Origin: Streptomyces hygroscopicus subsp. hygroscopicus
GTDB taxonomy: Bacteria > Actinomycetota > Actinomycetes > Streptomycetales > Streptomycetaceae
NCBI RefSeq assembly: GCF_030269125.1
Contig: NZ_BSSM01000002.1
Span: 620,001-684,000, forward strand
Length of the DNA stretch: 64,000 nucleotides
Direction: 5' to 3'
Part shown: one piece after another, positions 25,629 to 33,924 of the stretch
Layout of the letters: every line of letters begins with the position of its first letter
How positions within the stretch are numbered: position 1 is the stretch's first letter
Program-made: the position numbers and the translations under genes
The notes under the pieces: generated by a model
The model's database searches: none
The model's input: only the letters and a program-made list of their open reading frames with translations
What the model was told of the DNA's origin: nothing

Positions 25629-28574
25629 TTGGCGCTCAGCAGACGTACCTTCAGTGCCCTGGCCGGCTCGGCCGCGCTCGGTCTCGCCCTCGGTGGCAGC
25701 GGCGGGACCGGGTCCCCCTCGGCGTACGCGGCCCGCAGCGTGCCGACCGGTCCGACGCCCGCGCCGCCGCGCGCGGACGGCGAGCACCACACCATCGGGT
25801 ACGACCGCTACTCCCTGCTGGTGGACGGCAGACGGCTCGTCGTCTGGTCCGGCGAGCTGCACCCCTTCCGGCTGCCGAGCCCGTCGCTGTGGCGGGACGT
25901 GCTCCAGAAGATGCGCGCGCACGGCTACAACGCGGTCAGCGTCTACGTCGCCTGGAACTACCACTCGCCCGCGCCGGGCACGTACGACTTCTCCGGCGTC
26001 CGCGACCTGGACCTGTTCCTGCGCACGGCCGCCGAGACCGGGCTGTACGTCATCCTGCGCCCCGGCCCGTACATCAACGCCGAGATCGACGGCGGCGGCT
26101 TCCCCGGCTGGCTCACGGCGGCGAAGGGCCGGGCCCGGTCGAACGACCCGGCCTATCTGGCGCACGTGGACGAGTGGCTGACGCACGTCGACCGCATCGC
26201 CCGCGAGCACCTGTTCACGCGGGGCAAGGGCACCGTGCTGCTCTACCAGATCGAGAACGAGTTCGACGCCCGGGTGGACTCGGCCGACAGCCGCGCCTAC
26301 ATGTCCCACCTGTACAAGAAGGTGCGCGCCGACGGCATCGACGTCCCGCTGTTCCACAACGACAAGAGCCGCAACGGGTACTGGACTCCCGGCTCCTTCG
26401 ACACCGGTGGCGAGCGCGGCGGTTGGCTGTACGGCTTCGACGGCTATCCCTCGCCGGCCCGGACCCCCGCCGACTGGGGCACGTTCGGGCCCGGCGGGGC
26501 CAGGGGCGGGGCGAGCGCCTCGCCCACGACGCCCGGGTTCGTACCCGAGTTCGGCGGCGGCTGGTTCGACCCCTGGGGCGGCTCCTTCTACGACGGCAAG
26601 GGGTACGCCGAGGCCCGGCGCACCCGCGACGCCGCCTACGAGCGCCGCTTCTACCTGACCAACCTCGCCAACGGCCTCACCCTGCACAACGTCTACATGA
26701 CCTTCGGCGGGACGTCGTGGGGCTGGCTGCCCGCGCCGGTCGTCTACACCTCGTACGACTACGGCGCCGCGATCGACGAGGCGCGCAACGTCACCGCGAA
26801 GATCGCGCCGATGCACCAGCTCGGGCATCTGCTCCAACGCGTGCCGGACTTCGCCAAGCTGGACCGCGCGGCGGACGTGACGGCGAAGGGGCTGAAGGTC
26901 TACCACCTGAAGAACCCGGACACCGGCGCGCACGTGTACGTCGCGCGCAACGACGGCGCCGACCCGGTGACCTCCGATCTGCCCACCGCCGAGGGCCGCG
27001 TGAGGATCACGGTGCCGGGCAAGGACGCCAAGCTGCTGGCCACGGGGCTGTCGCTGGGCAGGCGGACGCTGAAGTACGCCACCGTGCAGCCGACCATGTG
27101 CCTGACGGCCGGGCGGCAGGACGTCGCCGTGTTCACCGGCCGCAAGGGCGAGATGGCCGAGCTGGTGCTCGCGTGCGACACCGACCCGGACGTCATGCGG
27201 CTCGACCCGGAGGCGGCCTGGGGCGTGGACGACTCGGGCCTGCACGTCAACGCCCCGCTCGGGCAGAGCGGTCTGATCCGCGTGCTGGTGGAGAAGGGCG
27301 ACACCGACACCCCGCTGCTGCTCCTCTTCGCCGACGACGCCACCTCCGTACGGCTCTTCCCGTACGACACCCCGTCCGGGACCCTGCTGGTGTACGGCCC
27401 GCAACTGCTGCGCCACGTCGAACTGCGCGGTTCCGAGGTCCACTTGACCGGTGACGTCACCGACACGACGAGCATCGAGGTGTGGGGGCCGCGCGGCATC
27501 GCCGGCCTGGTCTGGAACGGGCGAAGGGTACCCACCCGGGTGACGATGTCCGGCAGCCTGATGACCACGGGGATGCTGCCCGCGGTGCCGGAGGTGCGGC
27601 TGCCGGAGCTGGGCGGCTGGCGGATGCGCCGGGAGAACCCGGAGGCGGGGCCGGGCTACGACGACTCGGGGTGGAAGGCCGCGGACAAGAGGACCTCGTT
27701 CAGCACGACGGCCGTCCCGAAGGGGCAGCCGGTGCTGTTCGCCGACGACTACGGGTTCCACTACGGCGATGTCTGGTACCGGGGCACGTTCGAGGACTCG
27801 TCCGGCATCTCGGGGGTCGCGCTCGGCTACAGCACCGGGACGCAGGGGCTGTTGATGGCGTGGCTGGACGGGGAGCCGCTGGGCACGCACCGGATGCCGG
27901 TGCCGGACTCCGCCACGATCCGCAAGGGGACCTGGACGGACACGGCCGCGTTCCCCGTGCGCGAGGCGCTGCGCTCGCCCGGCCGGCATGTGCTGTCCGT
28001 CCTCGTACGGCGGATGCAGCACGACCAGGACGGCAGGGCGGACGACACCCACAAGGCCGCGCGCGGCCTCACGGCGGCGGTCTTCGAGGGCGCCTCCCCG
28101 AAGGTGCGCTGGCGCATCCAGGGCGAGGGCCGGGTCGACCCGGTACGGGGGCCGCTGAACAACGGCGGGCTGCACGGGGAGCGGGCGGGCTGGCATCTGC
28201 CGGGGTTCGGGGACGGCGACTGGGAGTCCGTGGGCTTCCCGCGTTCCGAGCGGTACCAGGGGGTGACCTGGTACCGGACGACGTTCCGGCTCGCCGTGCC
28301 CGGGGACGTGGACGCGTCGATCGGGCTGACGCTCCAGGACGACCCGTACCGGGCGTACCGGGCGCAGATCTTCCTCAACGGCTGGAACATGGGCCAGTAC
28401 ATCAACGACGTGGGCCCGCAGCATACGTTCGTGCTGCCGAACGGGGTGCTGCGGACGCGAGGCGAGAACACGCTGGCGCTCGCGGTGCTGTCGGAGTTCA
28501 CGACGCTGTCGGGGCCGGGGAGGGTCCGGCTGACGCTGCTGGGGAGGGCGGCCGGAGGAGTGGTTGTGTCTTGA
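25629..28574 (+). CDS. Secreted beta-galactosidase, glycoside hydrolase family 35
   Basis: About 981 aa. A twin-arginine signal (LSRRTFSALAGSAALGLALG) opens the protein. The GH35 TIM barrel holds the acid/base Glu in YQIENEFD (~207) and the nucleophile Glu in PEFGGGWFDPWGG (~306), plus substrate-loop GPYINAEIDGGGFPGWL. Several beta-sandwich/jelly-roll domains follow to the C-terminus. The TTG at 25629 is preferred as start because GGGAGG precedes it by 7 nt and it opens directly on the Tat motif; the ATG at 25569 would add 20 residues without a good RBS. It should release galactose outside the cell. Confidence 0.9.
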   Translation: MALSRRTFSALAGSAALGLALGGSGGTGSPSAYAARSVPTGPTPAPPRADGEHHTIGYDRYSLLVDGRRLVVWSGELHPFRLPSPSLWRDVLQKMRAHGYNAVSVYVAWNYHSPAPGTYDFSGVRDLDLFLRTAAETGLYVILRPGPYINAEIDGGGFPGWLTAAKGRARSNDPAYLAHVDEWLTHVDRIAREHLFTRGKGTVLLYQIENEFDARVDSADSRAYMSHLYKKVRADGIDVPLFHNDKSRNGYWTPGSFDTGGERGGWLYGFDGYPSPARTPADWGTFGPGGARGGASASPTTPGFVPEFGGGWFDPWGGSFYDGKGYAEARRTRDAAYERRFYLTNLANGLTLHNVYMTFGGTSWGWLPAPVVYTSYDYGAAIDEARNVTAKIAPMHQLGHLLQRVPDFAKLDRAADVTAKGLKVYHLKNPDTGAHVYVARNDGADPVTSDLPTAEGRVRITVPGKDAKLLATGLSLGRRTLKYATVQPTMCLTAGRQDVAVFTGRKGEMAELVLACDTDPDVMRLDPEAAWGVDDSGLHVNAPLGQSGLIRVLVEKGDTDTPLLLLFADDATSVRLFPYDTPSGTLLVYGPQLLRHVELRGSEVHLTGDVTDTTSIEVWGPRGIAGLVWNGRRVPTRVTMSGSLMTTGMLPAVPEVRLPELGGWRMRRENPEAGPGYDDSGWKAADKRTSFSTTAVPKGQPVLFADDYGFHYGDVWYRGTFEDSSGISGVALGYSTGTQGLLMAWLDGEPLGTHRMPVPDSATIRKGTWTDTAAFPVREALRSPGRHVLSVLVRRMQHDQDGRADDTHKAARGLTAAVFEGASPKVRWRIQGEGRVDPVRGPLNNGGLHGERAGWHLPGFGDGDWESVGFPRSERYQGVTWYRTTFRLAVPGDVDASIGLTLQDDPYRAYRAQIFLNGWNMGQYINDVGPQHTFVLPNGVLRTRGENTLALAVLSEFTTLSGPGRVRLTLLGRAAGGVVVS

Positions 28575-28655
28575 ACCACGCCCCCGGGACCGGGTGACGC
28601 GGGCATATCCCGGCGCGTACGCTCGGAAGGGCTCCGGCGGCGAGAAGGGGAACGG

Positions 28656-29261
28656 ATGGGCATCGCGGGCGCGCGGGCGCGGGCGGCACGGCTGACCGCA
28701 CGGCTGCGGCGCTCCGGCGGCTCCGGCACGGCCATGCGCGCCCTGGCCAACGAGCTGGCGGCCGCGGTCCGGTCCCGGCCCGACGTCCCCGGCGACGTCC
28801 GTGGGTTGTGCCGGGCGCTGTGCGAGGAGATGAGCGCGCTGCGCGGCGGCCGGCCGCTGGAGCTGCGGTTCGAGCGCTTCCCGGACGAGATCGAAGTGAC
28901 CGGGCTGTGGGTCGAGTTCGCCGACTTCGACCTGGTCATCGTGGAGGACCGGGCCGAGGACGTGCAGCAACTGGTCATTCTCGGCCACGAGTTGTGGCAT
29001 CTGCACGCCGGGCACCGGCACCACCACCTCGCCGGCGACGCGGCGGCGCGGGCCTTCGCGGACACGCCCGGCTGGCCGGACAGGGCGCTCACCGTGGCCG
29101 CGCGCAACGGGTCCCGCGAGGCGGACGAGGCCGAGGCGGACGACTTCGGCCACCGGCTCGCCACACTGTTCCGGGCGCGGCTCGGCGGGTCCGGGGACGC
29201 GCCGCCCGACCCGTTGCAGCGTGCGCTCGGCTACCGCGGGCGGGGCGGAGCGGCGCGGTGA
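28656..29261 (+). CDS. ImmA/IrrE-like metallopeptidase (toxin-component family)
   Basis: A 201-aa protein with a zinc-peptidase motif HELWHLHAGH (HExxH, ~112-121) and a downstream acidic patch EADEAEADDFGHRLA that can supply the third ligand, as in ImmA/IrrE proteases. ImmA proteins cleave phage-type repressors. Streptomyces members are often labelled as toxin components of toxin-antitoxin pairs, but no HTH antitoxin is adjacent; instead it is translationally coupled (GTGA) to a membrane protein. Its substrate could be a repressor elsewhere. Confidence 0.78.
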   Translation: MGIAGARARAARLTARLRRSGGSGTAMRALANELAAAVRSRPDVPGDVRGLCRALCEEMSALRGGRPLELRFERFPDEIEVTGLWVEFADFDLVIVEDRAEDVQQLVILGHELWHLHAGHRHHHLAGDAAARAFADTPGWPDRALTVAARNGSREADEAEADDFGHRLATLFRARLGGSGDAPPDPLQRALGYRGRGGAAR

Positions 29262-30475
29262 GCACGCTGGCGCTGGACCCGTCGGCGCTGCTCGGCCGGT
29301 TGTACATCTCCTTCTGGATCCCCGCGGCGCTGCTGACCGTCGCACTGCTGCTGAAGCTGCCCACGATCATCCGGCTGTGGCAGGACCCCCTGCTGCGCGC
29401 GGTCGGCGGGGTGCTCCTGTTCGCCTGCACGGTGTTCGTGTTCTGCACGCCGTCGATGATCCACCGGGTGAACGTGGTCACCGGGGTGCCCAACTTCGCG
29501 GCGCCCTGGTGCTATTCGCTGATCACCGCGAACTGCGGGGCGGGGCTGCTGTTCATCGTCACCTGGCGCAACGGTCCGGCGCAGCGGTCCGCCGTCACCC
29601 GGCGGGCGACGTGGTGGATCGTCTCCGGGTACGCGGTGGTGATCGTCGCGCTGTGGGTGCTGTTCGCGCTCGCCGACGTGCCGGTGGAGCGGGTGCGGGA
29701 CCTGGACACGTACTACGCCCGTACGCCCTTCATGCGGGAGGAGATCCTCCTCTACCTGCTGGCCCACACGGTGGCGTGCGCGCTGAGTTCCCGGCTGATC
29801 TGGGACTGGGTGCGGGACCGGGGGCTGGACGCGTGGCTGCGGTGGGGGCTCCGGCTGCTGGGCGCGGGGTACGCGCTGAGCCTTCTGTACGACGCGTCCA
29901 AGGTGACGGCGGTCGTGGCGCGGTGGCTCGGCGGGGAGTCCGACTGGCTCAGCACGAACCTGGCGCCGCCGGTGGCCTCGCTGTCGGCGATCCTGCTGGC
30001 CGCGGGCTTCATCCTGCCGCACGCGGGCCAGGCCCTGCACGACCGCTACCGGACCGGGCTGGCCCATCACCGGCTGGGCCCGCTGTACCGCCTGCTGCGC
30101 TCGGCGGGCGGGCCGGGGCCGCGGTTCTCCCTCCGGGCACCGGCGGAGCTGCGCCTGACCCGCCGCGAGACGTACATCCGGGACGCGCTGCTGCCGCTCG
30201 CGCGTCACGTGGACCCGGACCTGACGCGGCGCGCGTACGCCGCCGCGATCGACCTGGGCCATCCGGTGGAGCGCGCCCGGGGGCTGGCGGCGGCGGTGGG
30301 CGTCCTGGACGCCGTCGAGAACGGCGGGCGGGGGACGGCGGCGGACTTCGACCCCGCGGGTCTCCTGCGCGACATCTCCGCCATCTCGGCGGCGCTGCGG
30401 CGTCCGAAGGACCTCGCGACGGTCCGCGCGTCGGCCGGGGCGACGCCGGCGGCGAGCGTGCGCGTACCGGAGTGA
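29258..30475 (+). CDS. MAB_1171c-type multi-spanning membrane protein
   Basis: A 405-aa protein with about seven N-terminal membrane helices (for example LYISFWIPAALLTVALLLKL and WWIVSGYAVVIVALWVLFAL) in residues 1-265. A cytoplasmic helical tail follows (RRETYIRDALLPLARHVDPD and DLLRDISAISAALRR). This matches the MAB_1171c putative transporter/DUF6545 family that recurs next to IrrE-like peptidases in actinomycetes. The GTG at 29258 overlaps the peptidase stop, so the pair is one unit: likely a membrane sensor plus protease. Confidence 0.75.
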   Translation: MSTLALDPSALLGRLYISFWIPAALLTVALLLKLPTIIRLWQDPLLRAVGGVLLFACTVFVFCTPSMIHRVNVVTGVPNFAAPWCYSLITANCGAGLLFIVTWRNGPAQRSAVTRRATWWIVSGYAVVIVALWVLFALADVPVERVRDLDTYYARTPFMREEILLYLLAHTVACALSSRLIWDWVRDRGLDAWLRWGLRLLGAGYALSLLYDASKVTAVVARWLGGESDWLSTNLAPPVASLSAILLAAGFILPHAGQALHDRYRTGLAHHRLGPLYRLLRSAGGPGPRFSLRAPAELRLTRRETYIRDALLPLARHVDPDLTRRAYAAAIDLGHPVERARGLAAAVGVLDAVENGGRGTAADFDPAGLLRDISAISAALRRPKDLATVRASAGATPAASVRVPE

Positions 30476-30520
30476 CGGGTGCGGCCGGCTCGCGGGCCCG
30501 CGGCCGGGCACCATGGGTGA

Positions 30521-31117
30521 GTGGCTCTTGACTTCCAGCTGGTGCTGCTGCGCCGTATGGCCGATCACAACCCCGCTCTCGTGGACGAGGCCCGGCGGAG
30601 GCTCGGCGTGTCGATCGCGGAGATGCGGGAGACCAACAAGCGCTGGCAGGCGATGGTCCGCTCGCCGAGGGCGCGGGGCGGCGCCGCGCGGTACCGGTCC
30701 GTGCTCGGGGAGCCCGAAAGCGCCGAGCCGCGCAGGATCGGGGACGTCGAGTGCGAGGCCCGGCGCTGGGCGCTGCCGCTCTGGCCCGACCTGCGGTTCG
30801 AGGTGCTGGTCGGGCCCCGTGGCGCCGTGTGGAACGAGTGGCTCGTGCGGGCCCCGGGCGCGGCGGGGCCCGCGCTGCGGACCGTGGAGGACCTCGCCCC
30901 CTGGTCCTGCACCGTCGACGAGGTCGCCCGTGCGTTCCCCCCGGCCCGCCCCCTGGAGGGCACCGCCCCCACCCGCTGGGGCCTCGCCCTCACCGCGCCC
31001 GACCGCAACGGCGTACGCCACGACGTGGTGGCCGAGTTCACCTGGGGCCTGCTCCAGCGGACCGCGCGTGTCAGTCCTCGAACCCCGTCGCCCGGGTCCG
31101 CTCCTCCCACGCCGTGA
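30521..31117 (+). CDS. Hypothetical protein
   Basis: A 198-aa soluble protein with no recognised family. The N-terminus is helical and basic (LVLLRRMADHNPALVDEARR); the middle is beta-rich with Trp (EARRWALPLWPDLRFEVLVG); the C-terminal 15 residues are low-complexity Pro/Ser. The GTG start at 30521 gives a typical codon pattern. Its 3' end overlaps the convergent SDR gene by 47 bp, so the true end of one of them may be shorter in relatives. It follows the MAB_1171c gene by 45 bp and might share its transcript. Confidence 0.55.
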   Translation: MALDFQLVLLRRMADHNPALVDEARRRLGVSIAEMRETNKRWQAMVRSPRARGGAARYRSVLGEPESAEPRRIGDVECEARRWALPLWPDLRFEVLVGPRGAVWNEWLVRAPGAAGPALRTVEDLAPWSCTVDEVARAFPPARPLEGTAPTRWGLALTAPDRNGVRHDVVAEFTWGLLQRTARVSPRTPSPGSAPPTP

Positions 31118-31901
31118 CGTCGTCGCGGACCTGGTCGAGATGGGCGAGGACGGCCGTCACGCCGTCGTCGCCGAGCGGCAGCCGCAGCGGCGTCCGCTCC
31201 GCGGCCAGCGCCGCGAGCACGAGCCGCGCCGCCTTCGCGGGATCGCCCGGCTGGGCGCCGTCCCCGCCGGCCACGTTCCCGCGGGTCTCGCCGACCTTGG
31301 CGTACACCCCGCTGTCCGCGCTGACCGCCGTGCGCCGCGCGTCGAACAGCGACGTCCGGAACGCCCCCGGCTCCACGATCAGCACCTTGATCCCGTACTC
31401 GGCCACCTCGTCCGCGAGCGCCTCGGACATCCCCTCCAGCGCGAACTTCGTCGCGCTGTACCCGCCGAACCCGGCGAACGACATCTGCCCGCCCATGCTG
31501 CTCATCTGCACGATCGCCCCCGACCGCCGCTCCCGCATCCCCGGCAGCACCGCCCGCACCAACGCCGCCGGCCCGAAGAAGTGCAGGTCGAACAGGTCCC
31601 GCAGCTCCTGGTCGCCGGTTTCCTCGACGGCACCCACGTGCGCGCGCCCCGCGTTGTTGACCAGGACGTCGATCCGCCCGTGCCGGGCCAGCACGTCCGC
31701 CGCGGCCGTCTCCACCGCGGCGATGTCCGTCACGTCCAGGGCCAGCGTCTCCACCTGGTCGGGGTGCGCGGCCACCAGGTCGTCCAGGGCCTCGGGGCGG
31801 CGCGCGGCGCCGATCACCACGTCACCGGCCGCGACCGCGGCCTCGGTGATGTGCCGCCCGAACCCGCTGCTCGCCCCGGTCACCAGCCATACCTTGTTCA
31901 C
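31071..31901 (-). CDS. Short-chain dehydrogenase/reductase (classical SDR)
   Basis: A 276-aa classical SDR. It has the nucleotide motif TGASSGFGR, the NNAG motif, and the catalytic Ser/Tyr/Lys in QMSSMGG and YSATKFALEG, with the basic residues that favour NADP in GAARRPE. The substrate is unknown. The GTG at 31901 is chosen because GGGGAG lies 5 nt upstream and the SDR fold starts at once; longer frames run into the lysR promoter. It is divergent from the LysR gene across 97 bp, so it is a likely LysR target. Confidence 0.9.
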   Translation of the reverse strand: MNKVWLVTGASSGFGRHITEAAVAAGDVVIGAARRPEALDDLVAAHPDQVETLALDVTDIAAVETAAADVLARHGRIDVLVNNAGRAHVGAVEETGDQELRDLFDLHFFGPAALVRAVLPGMRERRSGAIVQMSSMGGQMSFAGFGGYSATKFALEGMSEALADEVAEYGIKVLIVEPGAFRTSLFDARRTAVSADSGVYAKVGETRGNVAGGDGAQPGDPAKAARLVLAALAAERTPLRLPLGDDGVTAVLAHLDQVRDDVTAWEERTRATGFED

Positions 31902-31998
31902 GACGACTCCCCTCGAACGGCCCGTTGCCTTCCGACGCGCACCAGCCAACCGCCCGCACGCCTTGCCCGTCCAAGACCCCCGGTGATAGCCAACGGTT

Positions 31999-32901
31999 AT
32001 GACGGCCGACGCCCACATCCGCGATCTGCGCTACTTCCTCGCCGTAGCCGAAGAACTGCACTTCACCCGCGCCGCCGAACGGCTGTACGTCTCCCAGCCC
32101 GCCCTGAGCAAGCAGATCCGGTCGCTGGAGCAGCAGTTGGGGACGGAGCTGTTCCGGCGGGACCGGCACGGGGTCGCGCTGACGGCCGCGGGCGAGGCGC
32201 TCCTGCCGCACGCGCGGGCGGTGTCGAGCGCGTGGGCGGCGGGCGCGGCGGCCGTGGAGTCGGCCAAGGCGGTCCAGCGTGCCACGCTCACCGTGGGCAT
32301 GAGCACCAGCCCGGTCCGGGGCGGGCTGCTGCCGGCGATCCGGTCCCGGTTCACCGCCGCCCACCCCCGAGTCACCGTACGGCTCCGCCAGGTGAGCTGG
32401 GACGACCCGACCGCCGGGCTCGCCGACGGCACCGCCGACGCCGCCTTCGTCTGGCTGCCACTGCCCGACGAGGAGCGCTACGACTGGACGGTCCTCGCCG
32501 AGGAGCCCCGGCTGCTCGCCCTGCCCGCGACGCATCCGCTCGCCGCCCGCGCCGAGATCGACTTCGCCGAGCTGCCGGCCGAACCGTTCCTCGCCCTGCC
32601 GGCCGGCGCGGGAGTGCTGCGCGACCACTGGCTCGCCCTGGACGCCCGCGCGGGCCGGCCGCCGGTGATCGGCGCGGAGATCGCGGGGGCGGAGGAGACG
32701 TACGAGGCGCTGGTCGCGGGGCTCGGGGTCTGCCTCGTCGCCGCGGGCAACGCGCCGTTGATCAGCCTGGGCGGGGTCGTCACCCGGCCGGTGCGGGGCG
32801 TCGGGCCGAGCCGGTACGCGCTGGCGTGGCGGCGGGCGGACGGGGAGCGTCCGCTCGTCCGGGCGTACGCGCGGGCGTGCCGGGAGACGGTGGACGGGTA
32901 G
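31999..32901 (+). CDS. LysR-family transcriptional regulator
   Basis: A 300-aa LTTR. The HTH is RYFLAVAEELHFTRAAERLY, then VSQPALSKQIRSLE, a near-consensus LysR helix-turn-helix. The C-terminal periplasmic-binding-like effector domain runs from ~90. It is divergent from an SDR gene, the usual layout for a LysR regulator and its target. The ATG is preceded within 10 nt by GATAGC, so the mRNA is probably leaderless. The effector is unknown. Confidence 0.92.
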   Translation: MTADAHIRDLRYFLAVAEELHFTRAAERLYVSQPALSKQIRSLEQQLGTELFRRDRHGVALTAAGEALLPHARAVSSAWAAGAAAVESAKAVQRATLTVGMSTSPVRGGLLPAIRSRFTAAHPRVTVRLRQVSWDDPTAGLADGTADAAFVWLPLPDEERYDWTVLAEEPRLLALPATHPLAARAEIDFAELPAEPFLALPAGAGVLRDHWLALDARAGRPPVIGAEIAGAEETYEALVAGLGVCLVAAGNAPLISLGGVVTRPVRGVGPSRYALAWRRADGERPLVRAYARACRETVDG

Positions 32902-32908
32902 CCCGCGC

Positions 32909-33790
32909 TCAGGCCCGCGCCTCGGCCAGGATCGCGTCCACCGTGCGGGGCAGCGAGCCCGGGTGGAGGAAGAGGAAGAGGTTCGGCTCCACCAGTTCGA
33001 GTTCCATGAGGCGGGGCGCGCCGTCGGGGCCGTCGGCGAGGTCGACGCGGGCGTAGAGGAGCGGCGCGGAGGCGGCGGGTACGGCCGCCAACGCCTTTTC
33101 GGCCACGGCGAGTTCGGCGTCCGTCGGCTGCCAGGGAGTGAGGTCGGGGTGGGCGACCTTGTCGGCGTCGTACGGCGTTCCGGGCGCGAGGACGGCACCC
33201 TTGCGGCTCGCGTGCAGCAGACGGCCGCCGAAGAACTGGAGGGCGCGCTCGCCGGTCACGTCGATGCCCTCCAGGTAGGGCTGCACCATCGCGGTGAAGC
33301 CCTCGGCGTGCATCCGCGCGAGGTGCCGGACCGCCGTTTCACGCTCGGCCGGGGTGTAGCGGGCGGCGAAGCGGGCGCCCGCGCCGGAGGTCGGCTTGAC
33401 GACGTACTCGTGGTCGGTGGGGAGGCCGTGCCCGGCCGCCTCGCCCGGGGCGATGTAGGTCGTCGGGACGGTGGGGACGCCGGCCGCGGCCAGCTCGCCC
33501 AGGTAGCGCTTGTCGACGTTCCACCGGATGACGTCGGCGGGGTTGGCGACCCGGGTCACCCGTGCCACCCGGTCCAGCCAGGCCGTGAACTCCGCGGCGC
33601 GCCAGCTGTAGTCCCAGGTGGAGCGGACGACGACGAGGTCGTAGGCGGACCAGTCGGTGCCGGGGTCGTCCCAGTAGGGGGCGTCGGCCCGCGCGCCGGC
33701 GTCGTTCAGTGCCTGTACGAGGACCGGGAGGTCCGCGTCCTTGCCGGGCCCGGTGCCGGGGTCGTAGGTGGCGAGGGCTATGCGGGGCAC
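32909..33790 (-). CDS. ATP-grasp domain protein (DcsG/glutathione-synthetase-like)
   Basis: A 293-aa ATP-grasp ligase-type protein. Recognisable parts are an N-terminal VVRSTWDYSWRAAEF segment, the NPADVIRWNVDKRYLGELAA helix, VVKPTSGAGARF (ATP-binding loop) and the metal-binding acidic end MELELVEPNLF. Similar sequences are often annotated as O-ureido-D-serine cyclo-ligase (DcsG), but no other cycloserine genes are here, so only a carboxylate-amine/thiol ligase type reaction can be proposed. The GTG at 33790 is chosen as it opens on the family N-terminus (VPRIALATYD). Confidence 0.82.
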   Translation of the reverse strand: MPRIALATYDPGTGPGKDADLPVLVQALNDAGARADAPYWDDPGTDWSAYDLVVVRSTWDYSWRAAEFTAWLDRVARVTRVANPADVIRWNVDKRYLGELAAAGVPTVPTTYIAPGEAAGHGLPTDHEYVVKPTSGAGARFAARYTPAERETAVRHLARMHAEGFTAMVQPYLEGIDVTGERALQFFGGRLLHASRKGAVLAPGTPYDADKVAHPDLTPWQPTDAELAVAEKALAAVPAASAPLLYARVDLADGPDGAPRLMELELVEPNLFLFLHPGSLPRTVDAILAEARA

Positions 33791-33863
33791 GGCGGGACTC
33801 CCTGTCGTACGGCGTTCGAACACCCGCGAGGCTAACAAGCGGGCCGGAACCGGGACAGGGGGT

Positions 33864-33894
33864 TTGACCTTCACCTTCGGTGAAGCCCCAGCAT
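33864..33894 (+). promoter_or_regulatory. MerR-type promoter/operator of the MerR-PP2C gene
   Basis: TTGACC (-35, 33864-33869) and CAGCAT (-10-like, 33889-33894) are separated by 19 bp. The spacer contains the perfect dyad CTTCACC-TTC-GGTGAAG (33869-33885). This is the usual site of a MerR activator and indicates that the downstream MerR-PP2C protein controls itself. Confidence 0.65.
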
Positions 33895-33924
33895 CGGTGG
33901 CGGACGACGAGAGGCGGGGACGCG

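Noticed and set aside
28656..29261. Calling the IrrE-like gene a toxin of a toxin-antitoxin pair
   Set aside because: No antitoxin-like gene is adjacent, and the coupled partner is a membrane protein.
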